From assembly GCA_017450545.1 (NCBI GenBank), contig JAFSTL010000047.1, positions 1 through 10,480 on the forward strand: a stretch of DNA of 10,480 bases. Reading direction: 5' to 3'. The stretch is from Alphaproteobacteria bacterium (GTDB taxonomy: Bacteria > Pseudomonadota > Alphaproteobacteria > RUG11792). The position numbers and the translations under genes are program-made. Positions 1 through 7,991 of the stretch are shown in pieces. Below the pieces are notes generated by a model. That model searched no databases and was not told the DNA's origin. It saw nothing but the letters and a program-made list of their open reading frames with translations. Positions within the stretch are counted from its first letter, which is position 1. The number at the start of each line of letters is the position of its first letter.

Positions 1-651
1 AACACAGAAGTTGAAGGAAACGTCGTTAGCATACAGAAAAAATTGATTACAATAATAGAAAATATTACAAATACGATATTGGCAAAATCTCGCATAAATC
101 CAAGATTTGTCTCTGATATCAAATATATAATGACTGTTTTTGCAGATGAAGTATTTTTGAATCTCCGATGGGAAGGCGCTAAATTTTGGCGCTATACGTT
201 GCTGGAAAAGCAACTTTTTCAAACAGAAATTGCCGGAGACAAATTTTTCTCAATGCTTGATGAAATTATTACAGATTTTGATAACTCAGAAATGGCTTTT
301 TTGTATTTAATGACATTAAGTCTTGGTTTTAAAGGCCGATATAGGGATATGGAAAATTCCGAAGAAAATATCGGATGGTATAAAGAACGTCTATATTCAA
401 TATTGAACACAAAATCTGCTCGATTATACTTTCCTGGAAGGTCGCATATGATCGAGTCTTGCTATGAACACACATATATTGAAAATAACGAAACACAACT
501 TCCAGATTATAGGTTCTGGACATATTGTGTATTATCAGTGATCTTCGCTTATATACTGATATCTTGGTTCGTGTGGGCTGGTATCACAAATGATATAGGC
601 GAAATTTTAAGCAAAATATCAGAACAGACAAGGCAGGGGGCATCTATATGA
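1..651 (+). CDS. tssL: TssL/DotU-family inner-membrane protein of a type VI secretion system (5' partial)
   Basis: The frame is open from the first base with no stop upstream, so the gene enters from the left edge; a TTG at 43-45 is only an internal Leu codon, not a convincing start. Numbering from base 1, the DotU signature is clear: FADEVFLNLRW near residues 47-57, then FWRYTLLEKQLF, the AGDKFFSMLDE block, and LGFKGRYRD near 108-116. A single hydrophobic segment (about 172-193, FWTYCVLSVIFAY onward) is followed by about 24 residues, the usual tail-anchored TssL topology with a cytoplasmic body. No C-terminal peptidoglycan-binding domain is present. In the family, TssL binds TssM and forms the inner-membrane platform that docks the TssK baseplate. 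The stop overlaps the tssM start in ATGA, indicating one operon. DotU/IcmF pairs also occur in type IVB secretion, so type VI is preferred but not proven by this gene alone. Confidence 0.9.
   Translation, partial: NTEVEGNVVSIQKKLITIIENITNTILAKSRINPRFVSDIKYIMTVFADEVFLNLRWEGAKFWRYTLLEKQLFQTEIAGDKFFSMLDEIITDFDNSEMAFLYLMTLSLGFKGRYRDMENSEENIGWYKERLYSILNTKSARLYFPGRSHMIESCYEHTYIENNETQLPDYRFWTYCVLSVIFAYILISWFVWAGITNDIGEILSKISEQTRQGASI
636..651 (+). promoter_or_regulatory. tssM ribosome binding site and tssL-tssM ATGA overlap
   Basis: GGGGG at 636-640 sits 7 bases before the tssM ATG at 648, inside the last codons of tssL. The tssL TGA (649-651) overlaps that ATG. This arrangement suggests translational coupling and balanced amounts of the two partner proteins. 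Confidence 0.7.
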
Positions 652-3600
652 TTATGTTTTTAGTTGATATTTTTGAAAACATAACAAGTAATTTACGAGA
701 AAATGGATTGTCGTTCCCAATAATAATAGCAACAGTTCTTTCCGTGGCATTTATAGCGATGTTGGTAGTGACAATATTCACTTTAGTGTCAATAAAAAAT
801 GCGGAGAATAAGGCTAGAAAAGTGATAGACATTCCGCAATCCGCAGTAACAGATAACTCGCAAGAAAAGACTAAAAAAGAAACGTTAAATTCGTTTCCAT
901 TGCCGATCGGGGAGTGGCTCAATCATTATTTGATTGCAAAAGGGTATATTCGTGTTCACAGCATCGTTAAATCATTTTTTAAAGCGCTTGACTTTCTCAA
1001 AACTTCACTTGGGACTGGATATAAATATAAATTGCCCTGGTATATGATAATTGGAACAGAAAACTCTGGAAAATCATCTCTTATGAGTGATTTTACTCAC
1101 GAAGAAATATACGACGATGAAGAGGAAGAAACGCCATGTAACTGGTGGTTTTTAAAAAGCGGAGTTGTTCTCGATATTCAAGGCGCTCTATTCCTTCCAA
1201 AATCCGGTTTCAATGCTGATGACAACAGCTGGAATATATTGTTGAATATGCTGGGTCGATATCGTTCTGCGTGTCCCTTAAATGGGATAATTTTGACGAT
1301 ACCTGCAAATGAACTCTATGGAAAATCAAAATTACCTACAGAAGAAATAAAAAAACGTGCACAGTATATTGCGCGTAAGTTAAATTATGCCCAAAATTAC
1401 TTTGGGATGCGTATGCCGATTTATATCGTTGTCACAAAGACTGATGTAATCCCAGGATTTCAAAGTTTTTGTTCTGAACTACCAGTCAGAAATCGGGGCA
1501 ATATACTAGGTTGGTCTTCGCCATATTCTATTAATACGCCTTATTCTTCGAGGATGTTAGATGAAGGATTTGCAATATTTGAGAATGAATTGAATGAACT
1601 TCGTATGGAACTTTTCTCGGGCAATTCCTCAACACTGACGCGAGACGGTATTTTTGTTTTTCCCAGCGAGCTTTTAACCATAAACGAAAATTTAAAAATA
1701 TATATTGACACTATATTCAAATCTTCAACTGTTGATGAAAGATTCATATTCCGAGGTTTCTTCTTTACAGGCGATAGCAAAATGATGCCATTATTGGCAT
1801 TCGATGGAACAGAGAAGCACGAGAATGCCTTAGCGATAGTTGGGACACCGGATGCGGACATAAATGAAGTCGGAAACATAACTGCGACGTATAGTGAAGA
1901 TGAAGTCAAAAAGATTTTCTTTTTTGAAGATTTGCTTTTAAAGAAAATATTCCCCGAGGAAGGACTTGCGACACCAATAAAAGCGAAAGTGAATCAAGCT
2001 AATAAGTCTATCTTGATTGCAAAAATTTCCACAGCTACTTTTGTTGTCATCGGGAGCTATGGCTTATTTAGTACATCTGATAAATTAAAGGAAAGTAAAC
2101 AGGTGATATATCCATCGCTATATAAAATATCTTCACTTATAAAAAATGTTGGTGATTTGACTTTTAAGAATCTTGAGACAAATGGTAATGATATACTAGC
2201 CGATTGTTCAAATCAATTGTTAGCTATCATGCAACAAATAAATAATGCGAAGTTTTCATCGGTTTTTGTGCCAGTGTCTTGGTTTAGTTCACTTCATTCT
2301 GGTTTAACAAAGACACTAAAGGCGTCATATCAGCGAGTTGTTGTTAGGACAATTTATATGAACCTGATGCTGAAGGCGCGTTCACTTTTGACAATGAAGC
2401 CGGATGCAAGGTCTAAAAGTATATCCGAGGTGTTAAATCCAAATAATAGTGCGGAATATAAGCAAATGAAGCAGTATGTATTTGGATTAATTGAACTTGA
2501 GAAAAATATAAAAAAATTTGATTCTTTAAGGACATCTGGTGATCCAAAAGATTTAAACGACTTGATTGATTATACGTTTAAAGGTTCATTGCCTCGTGAA
2601 TTTTTAGATAACTATCAGCAGTATAGATTAATACTGATGAATACTCCATATCCTGCGATAAATTTATCTCCATACACAAAAACAGCACATGCTGTTCTTA
2701 TGACATTATTTCAAAATTATTTAGATGCAATTTACACGACAAGATCTGAGAGCAGTATAATAACATTTTTAAATAAGTTCATTTTAAAGCTTTCTCGTCA
2801 AAATATACGAGAACAGCCGAATTGTGTTGAATTTATAAACTTTTCAAACGATTTAAAAACGGTATGCGCCGCAATAGGGAAAGAAGGCGAAACGTGGCTT
2901 GATAAAGCAGTGTATGAACCGGACGGTGAATTTGACGCGTTTTTGGATGGCGTAGAAACTTTGTTTGGCAAGGATGAGGCGCAAAAGATGCTAGATATAG
3001 TTGCTGTAAATTATGGATATTTGCAATCTAAATTAAGGGAATTTAACAATAATCTGAAAAATGATATAAAAGGGAAACATCTTAACACGCCTAGCGGCAC
3101 TGAATTTCCAACAAGTGGAATATATGCTGTATCAAATAGCTTGGCGGCTCTATGTTCTGAACCTTTTATGGAGATACCTAGTAACTATCAGTTAATAACA
3201 GATATACCGTCAGGTAAGATGATTTTTTGGGATGATGAATTGGTGAGATACGCAAATGAGATAGGCAAAAGATTTGAGCAATTTAGCACAACAGGAATAA
3301 CAAATTTTCCTAAAACGATGCAGGAAGGAATAATGCTGCTAGCTAGGACTAACATGTGCGCTGTAATATCAAGCACAATAGCAAAGGCGCAGAGTTTGGT
3401 CGACGAACCAAGCGGAATAACTCCAGAGATTACATCAGAGGAAATATTGCAGCGACAGGTTGCGGAATTGAAAGAAGTTGCTCCTAAATTAGTGAACCTA
3501 TTAAAAATTCTTCGTGGAGATAAGTTCAGTTTTGTGTTTGGAAATTTGCGAGCTATTTTAAATAAAGTTGGATTTTCTCTTTTGGAACATATAGATAAAT

Positions 3601-5138
3601 TACTTGAGAAACAGCAACCATATTATCCAAATAATACGAAATTTGATTATTGGTCTGGAGAAGCTGGAGTTGGATTTCAGTCATATTTAGCAGCAGACAC
3701 AGAAGAATTAGATCTATATTTGCAATTACAACGTCGTATTGTTGTTCGATTGGCGATTGATTTCGCAGAACATATAGTGGAGTTTTTAAATACAGATTTG
3801 GTATATGACCCAAATTATGGCGAACATGAGTTGTTGAAAAAATGGACAAGAATAGTAGATGCAGTGCAAAAACTAAATAAAAAAGACCCGACAAGTTCGC
3901 TCTTTCTCATGGAAAATTTTATACGAACAACGCTGAATAGCTATAATCTGGACAATATAACCCAAAAGATATCGCTGAAAGAGATAAAAGGAAATTCGAG
4001 TGATTACTTCTTAAACATTATTAAAAAAATAAAAAAAGGGTTGATGTCTCGGGCGGAAGTTCTTTTACGAAACAGGAATATACAAAGGTACCAAACATTG
4101 CATGATTATTATAACAAACATTTAGCAAATAAGTATCCTTTCGAAAATTATAGCAAATCGCAACGAACAGCAGTTGATGCTGATATAGACGCGGTTAGAG
4201 AATTTTTCAAGATGTATGAAGAATTCGGAGGGACGCCAGAAGCAGTGTTAGACCAGATATACCAGCTTGGTGATGATGCTCAGAGTGTTTATGAATTTAT
4301 GAAAAAAATACACGCACTGTATACATTCTTTGGCGATTCACTAACAGATCCAAATGGCACCATAAAAGTAAATCTGGAAGCAAGTTTTGATATAAACACG
4401 CGAGAAGAAAAGAACACAGATTATCTTGTTGACCGTGTGTTTATTCCAAATAATGACGCAAATATTGAACCCATAAGTTCTGACAAATCAGGTTTATGGT
4501 ATTTTGCTGATCCAATAGAGGTGTCATTCCGGTGGGCAGAAGGAGATGACCAAGCAGATAAGCCTGTTTATGACCAAAACGACCCGGATTTGATACTGGA
4601 TGGAAATAAGGTTCGTATACAATGCGTCGGTAATTGGGCGGTATTACGCTTTTTGCAGAAATATAAAGCGAAAACAATAAATACAGATAAGATGATGCCC
4701 AATCAAATTGCTTTATGCTTTAAGATACCTCTTAATTCAGGAAAAATAGCTAAGATATATATGGGGATTATTCCGACATTACTGAAGAAACCTGGAGATC
4801 CGTCAATAAAAAGTGTTCCTGTGCCGACAGTTCCGGGAAAGATGCCGGAGATGCCAAGCGATGTTTTAGCTATATCAGATGTTCCTGTTTTGGTAAATAT
4901 GAGACAAAAGATAGAAATAAAAGCCACTCAGAAAGAAGAAAGAGTAAACGACGAAGTGTCAAAGTATTACGAGCCACCCAGGAAACGTAATGAAACCGTA
5001 AAAAAGAAACAAGACACAATAAAAAACAAGCAATCTGACGAAGAACGAAAGAAAGCATTAAAGATATTGAGAGAAGATGAAAAAGATACCATAGAAGAAG
5101 AACCTGCAATAGAGATAGATGAAGAAGGAATAATGTAA
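648..5138 (+). CDS. tssM: TssM/IcmF-family type VI secretion inner-membrane protein, extended form
   Basis: TssM is the large subunit linking TssL in the inner membrane to the TssJ lipoprotein through the periplasm. The ATG lies in the ATGA overlap with tssL, with a GGGGG ribosome-binding stretch at 636-640, 7 bases upstream. One long hydrophobic segment spans about residues 22-49. The cytoplasmic NTPase domain follows: LPWYMIIG leading into Walker A GTENSGKS (136-143), a DxxG-type DIQG (176-179), LNGIILTIPA (211-220) and TKTD (263-266) inside VVTKTDVIPGF. A second span is near 454-474 (SILIAKISTATFVVIGSYG). The remainder should be periplasmic: an IcmF-related helical region around 560-830 and a C-terminal domain with the family motif GNWAVLRFLQKY (1328-1339). 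After about 1380 comes a proline-rich linker and then a Lys/Glu-rich tail to 1496. Family members are commonly about 1100-1300 residues, so this one is long. The family assignment is firm; TssJ binding is inferred. Confidence 0.93.
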   Translation: MIMFLVDIFENITSNLRENGLSFPIIIATVLSVAFIAMLVVTIFTLVSIKNAENKARKVIDIPQSAVTDNSQEKTKKETLNSFPLPIGEWLNHYLIAKGYIRVHSIVKSFFKALDFLKTSLGTGYKYKLPWYMIIGTENSGKSSLMSDFTHEEIYDDEEEETPCNWWFLKSGVVLDIQGALFLPKSGFNADDNSWNILLNMLGRYRSACPLNGIILTIPANELYGKSKLPTEEIKKRAQYIARKLNYAQNYFGMRMPIYIVVTKTDVIPGFQSFCSELPVRNRGNILGWSSPYSINTPYSSRMLDEGFAIFENELNELRMELFSGNSSTLTRDGIFVFPSELLTINENLKIYIDTIFKSSTVDERFIFRGFFFTGDSKMMPLLAFDGTEKHENALAIVGTPDADINEVGNITATYSEDEVKKIFFFEDLLLKKIFPEEGLATPIKAKVNQANKSILIAKISTATFVVIGSYGLFSTSDKLKESKQVIYPSLYKISSLIKNVGDLTFKNLETNGNDILADCSNQLLAIMQQINNAKFSSVFVPVSWFSSLHSGLTKTLKASYQRVVVRTIYMNLMLKARSLLTMKPDARSKSISEVLNPNNSAEYKQMKQYVFGLIELEKNIKKFDSLRTSGDPKDLNDLIDYTFKGSLPREFLDNYQQYRLILMNTPYPAINLSPYTKTAHAVLMTLFQNYLDAIYTTRSESSIITFLNKFILKLSRQNIREQPNCVEFINFSNDLKTVCAAIGKEGETWLDKAVYEPDGEFDAFLDGVETLFGKDEAQKMLDIVAVNYGYLQSKLREFNNNLKNDIKGKHLNTPSGTEFPTSGIYAVSNSLAALCSEPFMEIPSNYQLITDIPSGKMIFWDDELVRYANEIGKRFEQFSTTGITNFPKTMQEGIMLLARTNMCAVISSTIAKAQSLVDEPSGITPEITSEEILQRQVAELKEVAPKLVNLLKILRGDKFSFVFGNLRAILNKVGFSLLEHIDKLLEKQQPYYPNNTKFDYWSGEAGVGFQSYLAADTEELDLYLQLQRRIVVRLAIDFAEHIVEFLNTDLVYDPNYGEHELLKKWTRIVDAVQKLNKKDPTSSLFLMENFIRTTLNSYNLDNITQKISLKEIKGNSSDYFLNIIKKIKKGLMSRAEVLLRNRNIQRYQTLHDYYNKHLANKYPFENYSKSQRTAVDADIDAVREFFKMYEEFGGTPEAVLDQIYQLGDDAQSVYEFMKKIHALYTFFGDSLTDPNGTIKVNLEASFDINTREEKNTDYLVDRVFIPNNDANIEPISSDKSGLWYFADPIEVSFRWAEGDDQADKPVYDQNDPDLILDGNKVRIQCVGNWAVLRFLQKYKAKTINTDKMMPNQIALCFKIPLNSGKIAKIYMGIIPTLLKKPGDPSIKSVPVPTVPGKMPEMPSDVLAISDVPVLVNMRQKIEIKATQKEERVNDEVSKYYEPPRKRNETVKKKQDTIKNKQSDEERKKALKILREDEKDTIEEEPAIEIDEEGIM

Positions 5139-5139
5139 G

Positions 5140-5171
5140 TAGATGCGTCTCAAACTAGTGAAACGCATCTA
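5140..5171. terminator. hairpin between convergent tssM and dnaN, likely bidirectional terminator
   Basis: TAGATGCGT (5140-5148) is exactly complementary to ACGCATCTA (5163-5171). Beyond one C/A mismatch the stem continues with TCA/TGA (5150-5152 with 5159-5161), leaving a 6-base loop. It lies 2 bases after the tssM stop and 13 bases beyond the dnaN stop, where a shared terminator is expected. Neither strand has a proper U tract after the stem, so it is not a textbook intrinsic terminator; it may block read-through or protect the two 3' ends. Confidence 0.6.
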
Positions 5172-5184
5172 TATATTGCTTATG

Positions 5185-6351
5185 TTAATTTGTAACAATT
5201 TCGATCGGCATTACTGCAAATATCATATTTACATCCGGTTTTTCACCTGTCTCTGTTGGTTCGATTAACGTCGATGAGCTACTCGTTGCAAGTTTTAAGC
5301 ATACATCTTGCGTTTCAATCTCTTTGAGTAATTCAAGCAAATATCGGCTATTGAAGCAAATCTCCATTGGTTCAGTGGAACTATAATTCGCTTCAAGTTC
5401 TTCTTTAGCGCTGCCTAGCTCGCGACTTACTCCAGATAACTCTAGCATATTGCTCGTTATACGCAATTTAACGGAATTTGTTGAGTCAACAACAACCGTG
5501 CTTACCCTATCTAAGGCTTCTATAAATTCCAAAGTGTTTAAAGTCAACGTCTTGTCATTTTTAACCTCGATTGCTGCCTTATATTCCGGAAATGTGCCAT
5601 TTATCAGTCTCGCTTCAAACGAAGTTTCTATATTTTCTGTTGATTTGAGACTGAATGATATTCGTGTGTCTGATATAGAAACCTTCACTTTTTCGTCATT
5701 ACTTCCGTCGATTAACTTCAGTATTTCCCCTATCGTGCGCTTCGAAACTATTATCGGCTTCATTTGATGAACCTCCTCCGGCGCGTCCACGCTTACACAC
5801 GATATCCTGAACAAATCTGTTGCAACAAAGCGCAATTTTGTATTTCCAAGTTCATTCTCATAGTGCATATGTATACCATTTAAATGAAACCTTGAGTTGT
5901 CTTGCAACATAGCAACCTTAGCAACATCCATAGCTTTCTTCAATGTCTCTGTTTTTATGTTAAAAACTATTTCATAATGCTCTTCTGTTATTGGTGGGAA
6001 CCCATCGCTTTCCATATAATGTATTGTAAACGAAGCTTTGTTACTCGTGAGCTTTATTGAGTTATCGTGGTCAGTATATTCCAGATATATATCCGTGCCT
6101 GAACGTATTTTCCGTGTTATGTCATAAAGCAACGAAGCTTGCAGACAATATTTCCCAGACGCAACAACATCGCAATCAATGTAGTCTATCATGGTCATGT
6201 CCATGTTTGTTGAAGTTATTTTAACTCCTTTTCCAGCTTCTGCTTCAAACAAAATATACCCAAGTATTGGTATAGCTTGTTTTTTTTCAATTATCCAATT
6301 AGCATGCGCTAGTGCTTTTTCTAAAACTTTTTGATTTATCTTTAACTTCAT
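5185..6351 (-). CDS. dnaN: DNA polymerase III beta subunit (sliding clamp)
   Basis: The homodimeric clamp encircles DNA and tethers polymerase III and repair factors. The 388-residue protein is slightly longer than the usual 366-375. The three clamp domains are recognisable: an N-terminal KQAIPILGYILFE block (24-36), NSRFHLNGIHM (152-162) with FVATD (175-179) in domain two, then FEARLINGTFPEY (245-257) and the terminal VMPIEI (380-385). The ATG at 6351 has GGAG at 6359-6362, 7 bases upstream, within the end of pepA; it overlaps the pepA TGA as ATGA. The gene is not beside dnaA or recF here. Several positions that line the E. coli peptide-binding cleft differ: TDGHRL reads TDLFRI (178-183), FPDYRRV reads FPEYKAA (254-260), and MPMRL reads MPIEI followed by three extra residues. 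Fold and identity are confident; the meaning of the cleft changes is not known. Confidence 0.95.
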   Translation of the reverse strand: MKLKINQKVLEKALAHANWIIEKKQAIPILGYILFEAEAGKGVKITSTNMDMTMIDYIDCDVVASGKYCLQASLLYDITRKIRSGTDIYLEYTDHDNSIKLTSNKASFTIHYMESDGFPPITEEHYEIVFNIKTETLKKAMDVAKVAMLQDNSRFHLNGIHMHYENELGNTKLRFVATDLFRISCVSVDAPEEVHQMKPIIVSKRTIGEILKLIDGSNDEKVKVSISDTRISFSLKSTENIETSFEARLINGTFPEYKAAIEVKNDKTLTLNTLEFIEALDRVSTVVVDSTNSVKLRITSNMLELSGVSRELGSAKEELEANYSSTEPMEICFNSRYLLELLKEIETQDVCLKLATSSSSTLIEPTETGEKPDVNMIFAVMPIEIVTN

Positions 6352-6362
6352 TTCTGTTCTCC
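6348..6362 (-). promoter_or_regulatory. dnaN ribosome binding site and pepA-dnaN ATGA overlap
   Basis: GGAG (6359-6362 on the minus strand) precedes the dnaN ATG by 7 bases, and the pepA TGA shares bases with that ATG. dnaN can therefore be translated by re-initiation after pepA or from its own site. No separate dnaN promoter was evident. Confidence 0.65.
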
Positions 6363-7838
6363 ATTACAGAAACTTTTGTTACATATAAATTCATTCATCA
6401 GTCTGACGCCAAAGCCAGTCGCTCCTTTTTGTGATAAAGCTCTATGCTTTTTATCCCATTCTGTTGCAGCTATATCTATATGTGCCCATTTTGTCTTTTC
6501 ATCAATGAAATTTTGCAAGAATGCGGCAGCTGTGATGCTCCCAGCACCTCGCCCGCTTCCAACGTTTTTTATATCAGCTATATCGGACTTTATATCTTCC
6601 TCATACGATTGTTGCAAAGGCAATCTCCAAATCTTCTCTCCAACAGTTTGGGAGGCTTGTTGCAACTCATCACATAATTCATCGGAATTTGAGAACAATC
6701 CTGCATATTCATGTCCTAACGCAACCTGTATTGCTCCAGTCAATGTTGCAAAATCTATTACGATACTTGAATTATATTTTGTGTGTTCATACCATAACAC
6801 ATCCGCTAAAACCAGCCGTCCTTCTGCATCTGTGTTGTCTACCTCTATGGTTTTCCCGGACATTGCAACAACGACATCTCCCGGCTTTTGTGCACTCCCT
6901 GAAATCATATTTTCAACAACACCTATAACACCAACAACATTGGCTTTAGCCTTTTGTAGAGCTAACGTCTTTATCGTTCCGATGACGACTGCAGCTCCGG
7001 TCATGTCGCCTTTCATTTCGCCCATTCCTTTCGCAGGCTTCAGACACAATCCTCCAGAGTCAAAAGTTAATCCTTTGCCCACAAGCGAAATTGAAGGTGC
7101 GCTTTCGTCTGTTTTGTATTCCATAGATATTACGTAAGCTGGCTTATCGCTCCCCTTTGCCACTCCAAGAAGTGCATTCATCCCCAGTTTTTCCATATCC
7201 TCTTTATTAAGAACAGTGACCTTCACGCCCAGTTCCTTAAGAGCGAGTGATTCTTCCAGCATTTTATCTGGATCCATGACATTCGCAGGCTCAGTCACCA
7301 TATCCCTGACTGAATGAACCCCATTTATTATTTTTTCTAGGCAGTCAAAGGTACTCCTATTGCTTCGTTCATATTCTGTTTGACACTCTATTTGGGAAAT
7401 TTTCGGAGTCTCCTTTGTAGTTTTATATTTGTCAAAAGTCCAGCTTTTCAGCACTAGCCCCGAAGCAAAGTAAGATGAAGCTCTTTCATTTCCCTCTATC
7501 TCGCAGTTATTGATGACACAAACATTGGCATTTTTTGCGGTTATCTTATCAAAAACATACCCCCCCAGTTTTTCAAAGCTGGCGCGTGTATATTTTTCTT
7601 TTTTCCCTGCTCCAGCGACTATGACATTCTTTATCTCTCCGTTTATAACAACATCAAAACTCTTGATTGTGTTATATTTCAATTCAGAACATTCGTTAGC
7701 TATACCTCTTGATACTTCGTCTCCAAACATCTCTTTTACGGTGTGTGGTACAAAATCTTTATTTATCTCATCTGAGACTAAGACAAGTACATTTGCAGAC
7801 TTCAAATCGGCATTCGTGGAGAACACAACATTTATCAT
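6348..7838 (-). CDS. pepA: leucyl aminopeptidase (M17 family, PepA)
   Basis: A cytosolic, hexameric, two-metal exopeptidase that removes N-terminal residues, notably leucine, from peptides. The C-terminal catalytic domain is intact. Numbered from the ATG at 7838 (496 residues), the expected metal ligands are K255 and D260 in GKGLTFDSGG, D278 in MKGDMTGAA, and D337 and E339 in the M17 signature NTDAEGRL (335-342); the catalytic K267 and R341 are also present. These positions differ from recalled E. coli PepA numbering by a constant 15, which supports the start and an unbroken gene. A GTG at 7847 could add three residues; neither start has a clear ribosome binding site. A plausible promoter lies at 7871-7899. 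The stop overlaps the dnaN start, so the two are probably co-translated. E. coli PepA also binds DNA in Xer recombination; nothing here shows whether this one does. Confidence 0.96.
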   Translation of the reverse strand: MINVVFSTNADLKSANVLVLVSDEINKDFVPHTVKEMFGDEVSRGIANECSELKYNTIKSFDVVINGEIKNVIVAGAGKKEKYTRASFEKLGGYVFDKITAKNANVCVINNCEIEGNERASSYFASGLVLKSWTFDKYKTTKETPKISQIECQTEYERSNRSTFDCLEKIINGVHSVRDMVTEPANVMDPDKMLEESLALKELGVKVTVLNKEDMEKLGMNALLGVAKGSDKPAYVISMEYKTDESAPSISLVGKGLTFDSGGLCLKPAKGMGEMKGDMTGAAVVIGTIKTLALQKAKANVVGVIGVVENMISGSAQKPGDVVVAMSGKTIEVDNTDAEGRLVLADVLWYEHTKYNSSIVIDFATLTGAIQVALGHEYAGLFSNSDELCDELQQASQTVGEKIWRLPLQQSYEEDIKSDIADIKNVGSGRGAGSITAAAFLQNFIDEKTKWAHIDIAATEWDKKHRALSQKGATGFGVRLMNEFICNKSFCNGEQK

Positions 7839-7870
7839 AAAAATCACAAAAAAAACGCTATTGCAGAATC

Positions 7871-7899
7871 ATTTTATCAAATTTTTGCTAATTGGTCCA
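7871..7899 (-). promoter_or_regulatory. candidate promoter for pepA-dnaN
   Basis: Read on the minus strand, TGGACC (7894-7899; 4 of 6 to TTGACA) and TAAAAT (7871-7876; 5 of 6 to TATAAT) are separated by exactly 17 bases. The predicted start near 7864 leaves a leader of about 26 bases before the pepA ATG. The region is AT-rich, so chance matches are possible. Confidence 0.45.
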
Positions 7900-7900
7900 G

Positions 7901-7967
7901 AAAACCCCGCCCGCTTTCAATTTCTCACCAGGGCATTTCGGGAGCTTTATTCTATTAAAATCTCCCT
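7901..7967 (-). terminator. GC-rich hairpin region after ppiD, weak terminator candidate
   Basis: On the minus strand, downstream of the ppiD stop, GGGAG (7962-7966) can pair with CTCCC (7940-7944). Alternatively CCC plus GCCC (7940-7942, 7931-7934) can pair with GGGC plus GGG (7905-7912), followed directly by TTTT (7901-7904). The second fold has an internal bulge and a long loop, so it is weak. Placement between ppiD and the pepA promoter fits termination of ppiD transcripts. Confidence 0.3.
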
Positions 7968-7991
7968 ACTTGCCGTTTGTTTTAGCGTACA

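Noticed and set aside
43..651. TssL beginning at the TTG codon at 43
   Set aside because: The frame remains open to base 1 with no stop, no ribosome binding site precedes the TTG, and TssL proteins normally have more residues N-terminal of the conserved block.
1..5138. Assignment of the DotU/IcmF pair to a Dot/Icm type IVB secretion system
   Set aside because: No dot/icm genes are visible, and the tssL-tssM order with an intact P-loop NTPase domain fits type VI better. It is kept as an alternative.
6376..7137. Long plus-strand open frame (253 codons) antisense to pepA
   Set aside because: It lies wholly opposite an intact M17 peptidase with all catalytic residues, and its product is low-complexity Ser/Pro/Thr-rich with no family match.
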